Positions 18,430 to 25,694 of a stretch of 32,454 nt of DNA are shown piece by piece. Both the position numbers and the translations under genes were made by a program. Below the pieces are notes generated by a model, which saw only the letters and a list, made by a program, of their open reading frames with translations, was not told the origin of the DNA and made no database searches. Source of the DNA: an uncultured Opitutales bacterium (GTDB lineage Bacteria > Verrucomicrobiota > Verrucomicrobiia > Opitutales > UBA2995). The number at the start of each line of letters is the position of its first letter. Position 1 is the first letter of the stretch. Location: the NCBI GenBank assembly GCA_937920335.1, contig CALGUT010000476.1, forward strand, positions 1-32,454, written 5' to 3'.

Positions 18430-19515
18430 ATGAAGAAAATTTTTGTCTCAGGATGCTATGATATTGTCCATGCTGGGCACGTACAATTTTTTCGGGAAGC
18501 GAAGGCTCTCGGAGACCACCTAACCATCTGTTTTGCATCCGATGAGATTCTCTGGCATCACAAGGAACGCCGCTCGTCACTTCCAGAGAACCACAAGCGG
18601 GGATTAATTGCCGCCCTTGATATGGTTGACGATGTCGTAATCGGAGCGAATGAGGAACTCGGACTCGATTTCCAGGATCATTTCCGCGAAATCAGACCCG
18701 ATATCCTGGCCGTGACCGAAGATGACCAATATGCGGACATCAAAAAGGCGCTTTGCGAGGAGATTGGTGCTGTCTACTTCAAGCTGCCCAAGACTCCTCC
18801 CAAATTTGAACCAGTCTCTTCCAGCGGAATCGTTAAATGGATCAAGGCTCCGGATGAAGCACCGCTGCGCGTAGACTTTGCAGGTGGTTGGCTCGACGTA
18901 CCGAGACATGCTCGAGAAGGCGGATTTATAATCAACTGCTCTATAACGCCAATGGTTTCACTACGAAAATGGGACTATGAACAACGGTCAGGTCTGGGTG
19001 GAAGTGGAGCCTGGGCGCTTCTTAATGGCCAAAACGGTGTCCAAAGTGAAATCGCCCTTGGCGTCGGCTGGCAAGATCCAGCGATTATCCGCGAATCGGG
19101 TCTCTGTGTATGGCGAAGTGGCCCACGCCCGGACCTCAGTATCAAGCGAGATGGTTCCATGCTCAAAGGTCGTATGGCCGTTTTTTACACTGGTACCCAG
19201 CATGATACTCCTGGAATGAGCGAAGACGAGCGCGACTATGACATGATCGTCGCATCCAGCAAGATCGCCGCGGAGGGAGTTGAGCAACAAGATATCCAAA
19301 AGCTCGCAGCGGGCACAAGACTCTACCATGAAATGCAACTCAAAGAAGGCATGGAGCCACTCGAAGTCGTCGATGGAATGTTGGCCCATAAATATTGTGG
19401 TGGTGGATTTGGAGGCTATGCGTTGTATCTATTCGAGGATACAGGTAAACGAAACGATTTCGTTTCTGCCACTCAAGGAGCCAGAGCAGTAGAACCTTAC
19501 GTTCGACCTATCTGA
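18430..19515 (+). CDS. Fusion of HIGH-type nucleotidylyltransferase and short GHMP sugar kinase
   Basis: 361 residues with no signal peptide, so cytoplasmic. Residues 1-138 are a cytidylyltransferase-like domain: 'GCYDIVHAGHVQFF' with H14-A-G-H17, and 'PVSSSGIVKWI' at the domain end, in the style of heptose-1-phosphate adenylyltransferases (RfaE2/HldE C-domain). Residues 146-361 are a compact GHMP kinase: 'LRVDFAGGWLDVP' (substrate side), G188-L-G-G-S-G-A194 (phosphate loop, usually GLGSSA), 'GVGWQDPA' with D216 at the catalytic-Asp position of HddA-like kinases ('GKQDQY'), and C323-GGGFGGY. The kinase part is about 215 residues, shorter than the usual 300 or more. It probably phosphorylates a sugar at C1 and makes an NDP-sugar. 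Analogous activities are known from HldE (a PfkB-type kinase fusion) and Fkp, but with different partner domains. The substrate is unknown; a sugar released by the neighbouring enzymes is an inference. Confidence 0.8.
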   Translation: MKKIFVSGCYDIVHAGHVQFFREAKALGDHLTICFASDEILWHHKERRSSLPENHKRGLIAALDMVDDVVIGANEELGLDFQDHFREIRPDILAVTEDDQYADIKKALCEEIGAVYFKLPKTPPKFEPVSSSGIVKWIKAPDEAPLRVDFAGGWLDVPRHAREGGFIINCSITPMVSLRKWDYEQRSGLGGSGAWALLNGQNGVQSEIALGVGWQDPAIIRESGLCVWRSGPRPDLSIKRDGSMLKGRMAVFYTGTQHDTPGMSEDERDYDMIVASSKIAAEGVEQQDIQKLAAGTRLYHEMQLKEGMEPLEVVDGMLAHKYCGGGFGGYALYLFEDTGKRNDFVSATQGARAVEPYVRPI

Positions 19516-19545
19516 TAAGATGAGAGCAACGATGCTCAATTGCCG

Positions 19546-19553
19546 CCCCCCCC
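19546..19553. repeat. Run of eight C upstream of the eighth sulfatase
   Basis: A C8 homopolymer lies 20 bases before the preferred ATG of the sulfatase at 19573. It is inside the possible TTG-started extension (TTG 19540). A nearby ATG at 19520 is out of frame with the sulfatase; one extra C would bring it into frame. Such tracts are prone to slippage and to sequencing error. Confidence 0.6.
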
Positions 19554-19572
19554 ACGTTTAGCATTTCATAGC

Positions 19573-21312
19573 ATGATAATGATCTCCAAATTCTTCCAAT
19601 TCGCGCCTTTCTTTACGCTAGTAGTTTCGGCCTTAAGTCTCAATGCAGCCGAGCGCCCCAATATTATGATCATCATGTCGGACGACATGGGATACTCCGA
19701 CATCGGATGCTACGGTGGAGAAATCGATACCCCCATGCTCGATACCCTCGCAAAGGATGGTATTCGCTTTACCCAATTCTACAATACAAGCCGCTGCTGC
19801 CCCACCCGCGCGTCCCTATTGACCGGACTATATCCCCACCAGGCAGGTATCGGTCACATGATGGAGGACTACGGTCTACCCACCTATCAAGGAGACTTAA
19901 ACCAGGAATGTCTCACAATCGCCGAAGCCCTTCAACCCGCCGGGTATCGCACCTACATGAGCGGCAAATGGCACGTAACCCCTTACTACCACGCCGAGGA
20001 AAATCCACCCAAGGAAAACTGGCCACTGCAACGGGGTTTTGATAAATTCTTTGGCACCATTCACGGGGCAGGATCACTCTGGGATCCCTGCGGCCTGGCG
20101 CGCGGGAACGATTATATCACACCTGAAAACGATCCCGAATATACCCCTGAACGCACCTGGTATTACACGGATGCCATTTCTGACAACATGGTCACCTATC
20201 TAAAGGATCATAAGGAGAACCACGGCACTCGCCCGTTTTTTGCTTACGTATCCTACACCGCAGCTCACTGGCCCATGCATGCGCACCCTGAGGATATTGC
20301 CAAATACGATGGCAAGTACGACGACGGCTACACACCCACCCGTCTAGCTCGCGTCAAACGCTTGAAAGAACTTCAACTGCTGCCGGATGATTGGAAAGTA
20401 TCACCACAGGTCGGTGATTGGGATTCCGTGAACAACAAGGTCTGGGAAAGCGCCCTCATGGAAGTCTATGCCGCCATGGTTGATTCTCTCGATCAGGGCA
20501 TCGCCACTATCGTGCAAGGCCTCAAAGACACGGGCCTTTACGAAAACACGATGATCATTTTTCTTCAGGACAATGGAGGCTGTGCAGAAACCTTTGGACG
20601 CAACCAACGAGTGGGACCGCTTGAAAGACCGAGTACTCCGACTCTCCCACCCATGGGAAAAGACGAACTACAAACTGAGATGATCCCTCCTCAATCACGG
20701 GATGGCTACCCACTCCGCCGCGGTGAAGGCGTTATGCCGGGACCTCCGGAAACAGAAATCGGTTATGGTGAGAGTTGGGCCAATGTTTCGAATACACCTT
20801 TCAAGGAATATAAGCACTATTCTCATGAAGGAGGAATCAGCTCACCCTTAATCGTTCATTGGCCGAAGGGCTTTTCCGGCAAGGGAAATGCATTTCGCAA
20901 GACTCCGGAAGGGATGCTCTACGATACCCCCACTCACTTGATTGATCTCATGGCAACGGCTGTTGATTACTCAGGCACCAATTACCCCACTTTTCACAAC
21001 GGCCATAAGCTCATCCCTTTAGAGGGAATTTCCCTGCGTCCCGCCGTCGAAGGAAGACCTCTTGAGCGAGGAAAACCCATCTTCTTCGAACACGAAGGCA
21101 ATCGCGCTATTCGCGATGGCAAGTGGAAGCTCGTATCCAAGTTTACCACCGGCAAATGGGAGCTCTACGACATGGAGCAAGATCGAACTGAGATGAACGA
21201 CCTAGCGAGAAAGGAACGAAATCGAGCCGCCTATATGATGTATCAATGGGAGCAATGGGCACACGAAATAGGTGTAGTTCCCTTCCGTTCCTGGTATCTG
21301 ATGGAAAAATAG
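19573..21312 (+). CDS. Secreted sulfatase (S1 family, S1_4-like)
   Basis: 579 residues from ATG 19573; TTG 19540 is an alternative in an unlikely proline-rich context. Signal peptide 'MIMISKFFQFAPFFTLVVSALSLNA|AERP'. D37-D38 ('MSDDMGYSDIGCYGGEI'), the maturation motif C75-C-P-T-R79 with 'SLLTGLYPHQAGIGHM', then 'PAGYRTYMSGKWHVTP', 'FLQDNGGCAE' and 'SHEGGISSPLIVHWPKG'. The HQAG...SGKWHVT wording, the larger size and the 'YDGKYDDGYTPTRLARVKRLKEL' insert resemble S1_4 enzymes, which include sulfatases acting on 3-sulfated galactose/GalNAc; that assignment is tentative. It closes the plus-strand run: the next gene is convergent, with its stop 41 bases away. No strong terminator hairpin was seen in that gap. 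Confidence 0.93.
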   Translation: MIMISKFFQFAPFFTLVVSALSLNAAERPNIMIIMSDDMGYSDIGCYGGEIDTPMLDTLAKDGIRFTQFYNTSRCCPTRASLLTGLYPHQAGIGHMMEDYGLPTYQGDLNQECLTIAEALQPAGYRTYMSGKWHVTPYYHAEENPPKENWPLQRGFDKFFGTIHGAGSLWDPCGLARGNDYITPENDPEYTPERTWYYTDAISDNMVTYLKDHKENHGTRPFFAYVSYTAAHWPMHAHPEDIAKYDGKYDDGYTPTRLARVKRLKELQLLPDDWKVSPQVGDWDSVNNKVWESALMEVYAAMVDSLDQGIATIVQGLKDTGLYENTMIIFLQDNGGCAETFGRNQRVGPLERPSTPTLPPMGKDELQTEMIPPQSRDGYPLRRGEGVMPGPPETEIGYGESWANVSNTPFKEYKHYSHEGGISSPLIVHWPKGFSGKGNAFRKTPEGMLYDTPTHLIDLMATAVDYSGTNYPTFHNGHKLIPLEGISLRPAVEGRPLERGKPIFFEHEGNRAIRDGKWKLVSKFTTGKWELYDMEQDRTEMNDLARKERNRAAYMMYQWEQWAHEIGVVPFRSWYLMEK

Positions 21313-21353
21313 TGCGCCTCGCCGAATCAGACCTATCTACCTTTCTAGAAATC

Positions 21354-22980
21354 CTAAGGAGTCGTTACCTTTGACGTAAGTCGGCGGTAAAAGTGCACTT
21401 CTCCGGGATCAACAAGTGGCAAGGTATGGGTGTCAGTTAGAGTCCCCGTAAATTCCTCCCAGGCGAAAAGGTCTGTGGAATCTTCGATCAGATCTGCCTG
21501 CCCGCTAACAGTATCCCATTTGAGTTGCAGACTGGGTATTTTTACAACGGACACTCCGGCATCGGTCGTGGTTGGGACGAGCGTGACTTCAAATATGCGA
21601 CCAGAGGCGCCAGTATTTCCGTTATTACCGGCATCCGAAAAGATGCCCCCCAGAATATGTCCAATGACAGTGGGCGATTCGATGGAGGCGAGATCAATCA
21701 CCTTGGGATGCAGTCTGGCTACATGCTTTGAAAAGAAGAACTCCGCATTGGTGCCAAAACGCAGCTCCTTCCCTCCAAGCCGGATATCAGGGAAACGCGT
21801 GGGCAGCCAGTATTGCCTTACCTGGCCATTCGCACCTCGCACAACCAGGCTGCACTGGTTCGTAAACGGCACCTGATCGTCACGGATAAACTCATCGGTT
21901 TGCAGATCACGCTCAAGCACGCTTAATCCACCAAAGAGCAGTACATGCGCCTCGCTGGTAACCCGATTATAGAGGCTGACCTTGGAGCAATGATAGACTT
22001 GGAAGGCTTGCTTCAGCGTGGAGTCGGCCAGGGGATCTTCCATGACGACACTCCCGTTCGGGCTGATAAGAACGGGCGCCGTCCAGACTCCTGTCTCAGG
22101 CGTAAAAACACCCGAAAGAACCAGCGCGCGTTCCTCAAATACATTTGGATTTATTCGTTCGAGAATGGTTACCACATTCAAATCACGGCGACGGAAGGCA
22201 TCGTTTTGAGCCGTGGAAATCTTTGACCCCGATGGAACTGCGAGCGTTTCACTATCATCGACCAGAAAGCGACGAACCTGCTTCGTGTAGATGCCATCTA
22301 AGAATGGACGGTAACGTCCGGAATAGTTCTGCCCGAATATAAGTTGGTATTCATCACCGATGCGCTCCAGTCCGCCACCCGTTACCTGAAAATAGTTATC
22401 CCTAATTTTCTCAATGTGATCGGCTGCAAGGGAACTCTCAAATCCGGCGTCTTCCTTCACCCACCCAACGAGACCAGGTAAATCGATAACTGTGAGAGAG
22501 TTGTAGGTAACATGATCAGCCACTGAGCGTTTGTACCCATATCCACCTACAATTAGCCAGCGGGACTCATCCAGGTAGAACTGCGTATTCACTGCGCTCA
22601 AGGAATCAACGACATCTTGGCTGAGACCACTGGCCGAGGAACCTTCAAGACTCTTATGCCAGCTTAGTTTGCCTACCGGGTCGATGACCCATACCTCGCG
22701 ATTTTCATAAGCCGGATCAAAGGCGTTCATGCCCGTCATCCCATGTAGACCATTTGTCCGCCCCCCCCAGAAGCACCCATTGTCCTTGCCATTCGGCAGC
22801 TGCAATCGAGTGGATATTTGGCACGGGAGCAGGCGCGAGTGAGACCTCCCGGATCTCTACCGTATAAGGGATTACCCCATCGACGAAGGGCTCCGTCAGC
22901 GTCGGCGTTTGATGTTGCCCCCATACTGGGCAGGCAATTCCGAAGTAAAACAGAATAACCAGTCGAAACCGCAGATTCAT
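21354..22980 (-). pseudogene. Secreted Kelch-like beta-propeller protein, frameshifted at a G8 run
   Basis: Two overlapping minus-strand frames together make one protein of about 540 residues. The first starts at ATG 22980 with a signal peptide ('MNLRFRLVILFYFGIACPVWG') and reads to '..AAAEWQGQWVLLGG'. The second continues from 'RTNGLHGMTGMNAFDP' to the stop at 21354. The join falls in eight G (minus strand); seven G would give the continuous Kelch-type strand 'QWVLLGGRTNGLHG'. Other Kelch-like strands are 'RWLIVGGYGYKRSV', 'YQLIFGQNYSGRYRP' and 'AHVLLFGGLSV'. The C-terminus 'LIEDSTDLFAWEEFTG...HFYRRL' is a module common in secreted verrucomicrobial proteins. The downstream frame's own first ATG (22805) lacks a signal sequence. 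Sequencing or assembly error, true mutation and phase variation are all possible. Confidence 0.75.
22761..22768. repeat. Run of eight C (G on the minus strand) at the frameshift site
   Basis: This homopolymer lies exactly where the two frames of the Kelch-like gene must be joined. One base fewer restores a single uninterrupted reading frame from the signal peptide to the C-terminus. Confidence 0.8.
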
Positions 22981-23053
22981 CGAATCTCTTTCAATGTACA
23001 TTAGGACTTCACCACAGCCATCAGTTGCGTGACATAGTTTACAATTAATTACA

Positions 23054-23081
23054 GACCCCTGATTTCACTGAATCAGGGGTC
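23054..23081 (-). terminator. Rho-independent-type terminator hairpin of the Cys-rich protein gene
   Basis: A perfect 11-bp stem (GACCCCTGATT / AATCAGGGGTC) with a 6-base loop lies 8 bases after the stop of the minus-strand gene at 23090. On the minus strand it is followed by TGTAATTAATT, a weak U-rich tail; on the plus strand no T-run follows. It therefore fits termination of the minus-strand transcript, and it also separates that gene from the Kelch-like gene. Confidence 0.75.
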
Positions 23082-23089
23082 CGCAATCA

Positions 23090-23737
23090 TCAACCAGCTT
23101 GCTGGCAGCAGGACATTCCGTTTCCTCCTTTGCCCTCTGCTTTGGCTCCCATCATGCAACCTACGTCTCCCTCAGTGTTGCATGTTTCTCCTTTCTGGCC
23201 GTCCTGTTGACAACAGGACGGGCCTCCCATTTCACCCATCTCCTGAGTAGTCTGCGAGGCGCCATATACAGTGGCATGCGTTTTGTCGTGCTCCGCCCAG
23301 CCGTGGTCTATAAATTTACTAATGATACCCGCATGATTCCGCGCCACTTCCTTGGCCTCCTCGGTCTTGCCAATAGCCACAATCGAAATCCCGTTGTCGA
23401 TGTTAGTGATCTGAATGTCTATATCGTCATAATGATTGACGAATTCCACGTAGGCGGGGTCCCAGCTCCGTACCATCAACCCCTCCTTTAAGCGACCTTC
23501 CATCTGCTTCACATGGGTTTGAACGAGCTTAACTGCTTCGGGGTCATCCGACGTTGTCCTCGACGTATAACCATCCTCGGTTTGAGAAACTTCCCGGTGG
23601 AATTTATTATGCGAGTCGAAAAGGCCATGGATCGTATCCCGCTGTTCGGCAGGCATGCCACGCCCAAAAGTGGTTGATTGAATGATGACCAGCGCGGCCA
23701 GAGCACCGATTAAATTGAGGATGGTAACTGATTTCAT
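23090..23737 (-). CDS. Secreted protein with Cys-rich C-terminal tail, putative metal-binding
   Basis: 215 residues. N-terminal signal peptide ('MKSVTILNLIGALAALVIIQSTTFG'). The middle (about 30-165) is a small conserved-looking domain with His at both ends ('HGLFDSHNKFHREV', 'NHAGIISKFIDHGWAEHDKTHA'), reminiscent of secreted proteins often mis-annotated as aspartate carbamoyltransferase in metal-resistance regions; this resemblance is from memory. The tail (174-215) is Gly/Lys-rich with six Cys and several Met, and carries the pentapeptide SCCQQ twice (174-178 and 209-213) plus C186 and C194. These look like soft-metal ligands such as for Cu, Zn, As or Hg. The gene is divergent from an ArsR-family regulator 148 bases away, so it is the likely regulatory target. 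Exact function is unknown. Confidence 0.75.
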   Translation of the reverse strand: MKSVTILNLIGALAALVIIQSTTFGRGMPAEQRDTIHGLFDSHNKFHREVSQTEDGYTSRTTSDDPEAVKLVQTHVKQMEGRLKEGLMVRSWDPAYVEFVNHYDDIDIQITNIDNGISIVAIGKTEEAKEVARNHAGIISKFIDHGWAEHDKTHATVYGASQTTQEMGEMGGPSCCQQDGQKGETCNTEGDVGCMMGAKAEGKGGNGMSCCQQAG

Positions 23738-23788
23738 ACTGTTTGGTAATGAACTTGGTTTATCTGATCTTGTTTACGAAACTGCCTG

Positions 23789-23804
23789 CTGTTAGATTTA
23801 ACAG
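23789..23804. promoter_or_regulatory. Candidate operator: inverted repeat CTGTTA-GATT-TAACAG
   Basis: A perfect 6+6 base inverted repeat with a 4-base spacer sits in the divergent region between the ArsR-family gene and the Cys-rich protein gene. It lies just downstream of the proposed minus-strand promoter and upstream of the plus-strand -35. Its size fits a winged-helix dimer site, but ArsR-type sites are often longer, and the surrounding sequence is AT-rich. Confidence 0.35.
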
Positions 23805-23814
23805 GTATTGAATT

Positions 23815-23844
23815 TTGATTAGATACTTGTAAGTTTTCTAATAT
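23815..23844 (+). promoter_or_regulatory. Candidate sigma-70-type promoter for the ArsR-family gene
   Basis: TTGATT (23815-23820) and TAATAT (23839-23844) are separated by 18 bases and lie about 40 bases before the regulator's ATG at 23886. No ribosome-binding site is evident before that ATG. Confidence 0.4.
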
Positions 23845-23847
23845 TCC

Positions 23848-23878
23848 CATATACGCATATTTACTGTAATTTTGTCAA
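23848..23878 (-). promoter_or_regulatory. Candidate promoter for the Cys-rich protein gene
   Basis: On the minus strand, TTGACA (23878-23873) and TATATG (23853-23848) are separated by 19 bases, slightly longer than ideal. Transcription would start about 105 bases before the ATG at 23737 and read through the CTGTTA/TAACAG repeat. The element overlaps the leader of the divergent regulator, so one bound repressor could affect both genes. Confidence 0.35.
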
Positions 23879-23885
23879 ATCCATT

Positions 23886-24221
23886 ATGACTTCCAATAAA
23901 AAAATGGACCGGGCTGCATTAGAAAAAATTGCCCGCATGTTTAGCCTTTTCTCCGATGCAACCCGCTTGGAGATTCTTATGGAGCTCAAGGAAGGAGCCC
24001 TCACGGTTGGCGAGCTGGTTAACCGAGTCGGGGTTTCGCAAGGCAATGTCTCCAAGCAACTACATCTACTCTTCGACAACGGGCTTCTGCATCGCGAGAA
24101 GCGAGGAACACAGGTCTTTTACTCGCTTAGCGACGAAATGATCTTCCCGTTGTGCCGCATGGTGTGCGACAAATTGAACCGCGACGCCCAGGCCTCAGTG
24201 GATTTGCTTTATCATATTTAA
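23886..24221 (+). CDS. ArsR/SmtB-family transcriptional regulator
   Basis: 111 residues with a winged helix-turn-helix: 'MFSLFSDATRLEILMELKEGALTVGELVNRVGVSQGNVSKQLHLL' (recognition helix 'SQGNVSKQLHLL') and wing 'LLHREKRGTQVFYSLSD'. The classic ArsR 'ELCVCDL' metal site in helix 3 is absent (the sequence there is 'LTVGELVNRV'). Two Cys, C90 and C94, lie in the C-terminal helix ('LCRMVCDKL') and could bind metal or sense thiol chemistry across the dimer. This family normally represses its own and neighbouring genes until the ligand binds. The divergent Cys-rich protein gene is the natural target. The PL6 lyase gene starts 28 bases downstream on the same strand and may be cotranscribed. Confidence 0.9.
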   Translation: MTSNKKMDRAALEKIARMFSLFSDATRLEILMELKEGALTVGELVNRVGVSQGNVSKQLHLLFDNGLLHREKRGTQVFYSLSDEMIFPLCRMVCDKLNRDAQASVDLLYHI

Positions 24222-24248
24222 ATTTGCCAAAGCTGAGCTTCAATTTTT

Positions 24249-25442
24249 GTGCAAATACCAAGCCATTACTTCTGGAAACTCTCAAGGTTAGTAGTACCCC
24301 TCGTTATGGTCGCATCCTCGGTTCTGACGGGTGCACAATCCAGACTGGTTGCTTCCGCCAGAGAGCTGACAAAGGTAATTTCAACCGCAAAGCCGGGAGA
24401 CACCATCTTTATTGCCGACGGAACTTACGACAGCTGGGTAGTTAGTTTGGACAGCCATGGCAGAGAGGGTCAGCCAATAAGTATTCTTCCACTGAACACT
24501 GATGGAGTTACATTTACGGGTCGCACACACTTTCTTTTCAGTGGGCGTCATATTTACTTCAAAGGGTTCCTGTTTGATCACTGTGACCACGAAGATAGTC
24601 CGATTGAATTGGCACAGTCGAAAAACTGTCGTATAGAAACATGCAGTTTTCAGAATGGCGGAGGAAGAAAAGCAGTGATTACCATCGAGTCAGGCTCCCA
24701 AGAGAACACCATCGAGGGTTGCCGCTTCATCAATATCACCGGGAGAAGCATAAACCTGAGAATCACCGAATCATACAAGAAACTTGGAATTCCCTTTGGA
24801 AACATCATTCGGAACAACCACTTCCAGGACATCCCTCCAATAGGTGGAAATGGAAGAGAAACGATAAAGATCGGGCAGGATCAGCCCACTTATGGGCATG
24901 TCAAAGTAGGTACGCTGGTCGAGGGAAACACCTTCCTACGCTGTAACGGTGAAGCTGAAATCATCAGTAACAAGTGCTCTGAAAATATCTACCGCCGGAA
25001 CACCTTCACAGATTGCAATGGAGAAATAGTTATGCGTGGAGGCGCATACTGCCGGATCGAAGCCAATCGTCTGGTAAATTGCCGAGGAGGTATTCGCCTC
25101 AGTGGGGCTCATCACCAAGTCAGCGATAATGTGATCATCGATTCGAGGGGAACAGGGATAAGGCTTCTTTTTGGAATGACCAAAGAACAGGGAGGCCACT
25201 ATCAGGCTGCCGGAAATTGTATGATCGAGAACAATACCATCATCAATGCCGCCGGGCCGGGTATCCTGATCGGCGATGGAAAAGACAAGGACTGGAACGA
25301 AAAAGGAATCCAGAATGTCGCTCCCACTGGCAACCACTTTCGCAACAACCTGATCATAGGACAGTCACTCGAAACGTTTATCGTCACACACACCCCTGAT
25401 AACCTTTTGGAAGGCAATTCATTTCAAAAAATACCTGATTAA
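24249..25442 (+). CDS. PL6-family polysaccharide lyase (alginate lyase / chondroitinase-B type)
   Basis: 397 residues from GTG 24249, chosen because it gives a signal peptide with a basic n-region ('WKLSRLVVPLVMVASSVLTGAQS'). The body is a right-handed beta-helix: 'AKPGDTIFIADGTY', 'GRHIYFKGFLFDHC', 'NCRIETCSFQNGGG', 'NTIEGCRFINI'. The PL6 active-site blocks are present: 'NGEAEIISNKCSENIYRRNTF' and 'GEIVMRGGAYCRIEANRLV'. K242 and R263 are 21 residues apart, as are the catalytic Lys and Arg of Pedobacter chondroitinase B; the acidic residues of 'GEAEI' fit the Ca2+ site. The usual 'LRHG' block is 'MRGG' here, with His replaced by Gly. The family cleaves uronate-containing polymers (alginate, dermatan sulfate) by beta-elimination; with so many sulfatases nearby a sulfated substrate is attractive but unproven. 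Confidence 0.88.
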   Translation: MQIPSHYFWKLSRLVVPLVMVASSVLTGAQSRLVASARELTKVISTAKPGDTIFIADGTYDSWVVSLDSHGREGQPISILPLNTDGVTFTGRTHFLFSGRHIYFKGFLFDHCDHEDSPIELAQSKNCRIETCSFQNGGGRKAVITIESGSQENTIEGCRFINITGRSINLRITESYKKLGIPFGNIIRNNHFQDIPPIGGNGRETIKIGQDQPTYGHVKVGTLVEGNTFLRCNGEAEIISNKCSENIYRRNTFTDCNGEIVMRGGAYCRIEANRLVNCRGGIRLSGAHHQVSDNVIIDSRGTGIRLLFGMTKEQGGHYQAAGNCMIENNTIINAAGPGILIGDGKDKDWNEKGIQNVAPTGNHFRNNLIIGQSLETFIVTHTPDNLLEGNSFQKIPD

Positions 25443-25694
25443 TTCGCCTGCAACCGATCCCGCTCAAGGGTGACTAGCAAACCTTCCGCTCAGCGCGCAA
25501 CAAACGGCTACCAACTGGAAATCTGCGGTTTGAGTTTCCAACCATTAGACTTCCCACCGAGGTAATTCTGTATACATCTTGGTTAAAATGAATTTTTCAG
25601 GAATTAACATGCTACAGCTGCTAACCAACACAGCTAAAATAAGTGGCAGTCTGCACTCAACCCAGTGGCTTGAGTTTCTGGAGCTTCCCAGTGA

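Noticed and set aside
23848..23863. ATAT-ACGC-ATAT direct/inverted motif as a regulator operator
   Set aside because: It is AT-rich and imperfect and overlaps promoter hexamers; the CTGTTA/TAACAG repeat is a better candidate.
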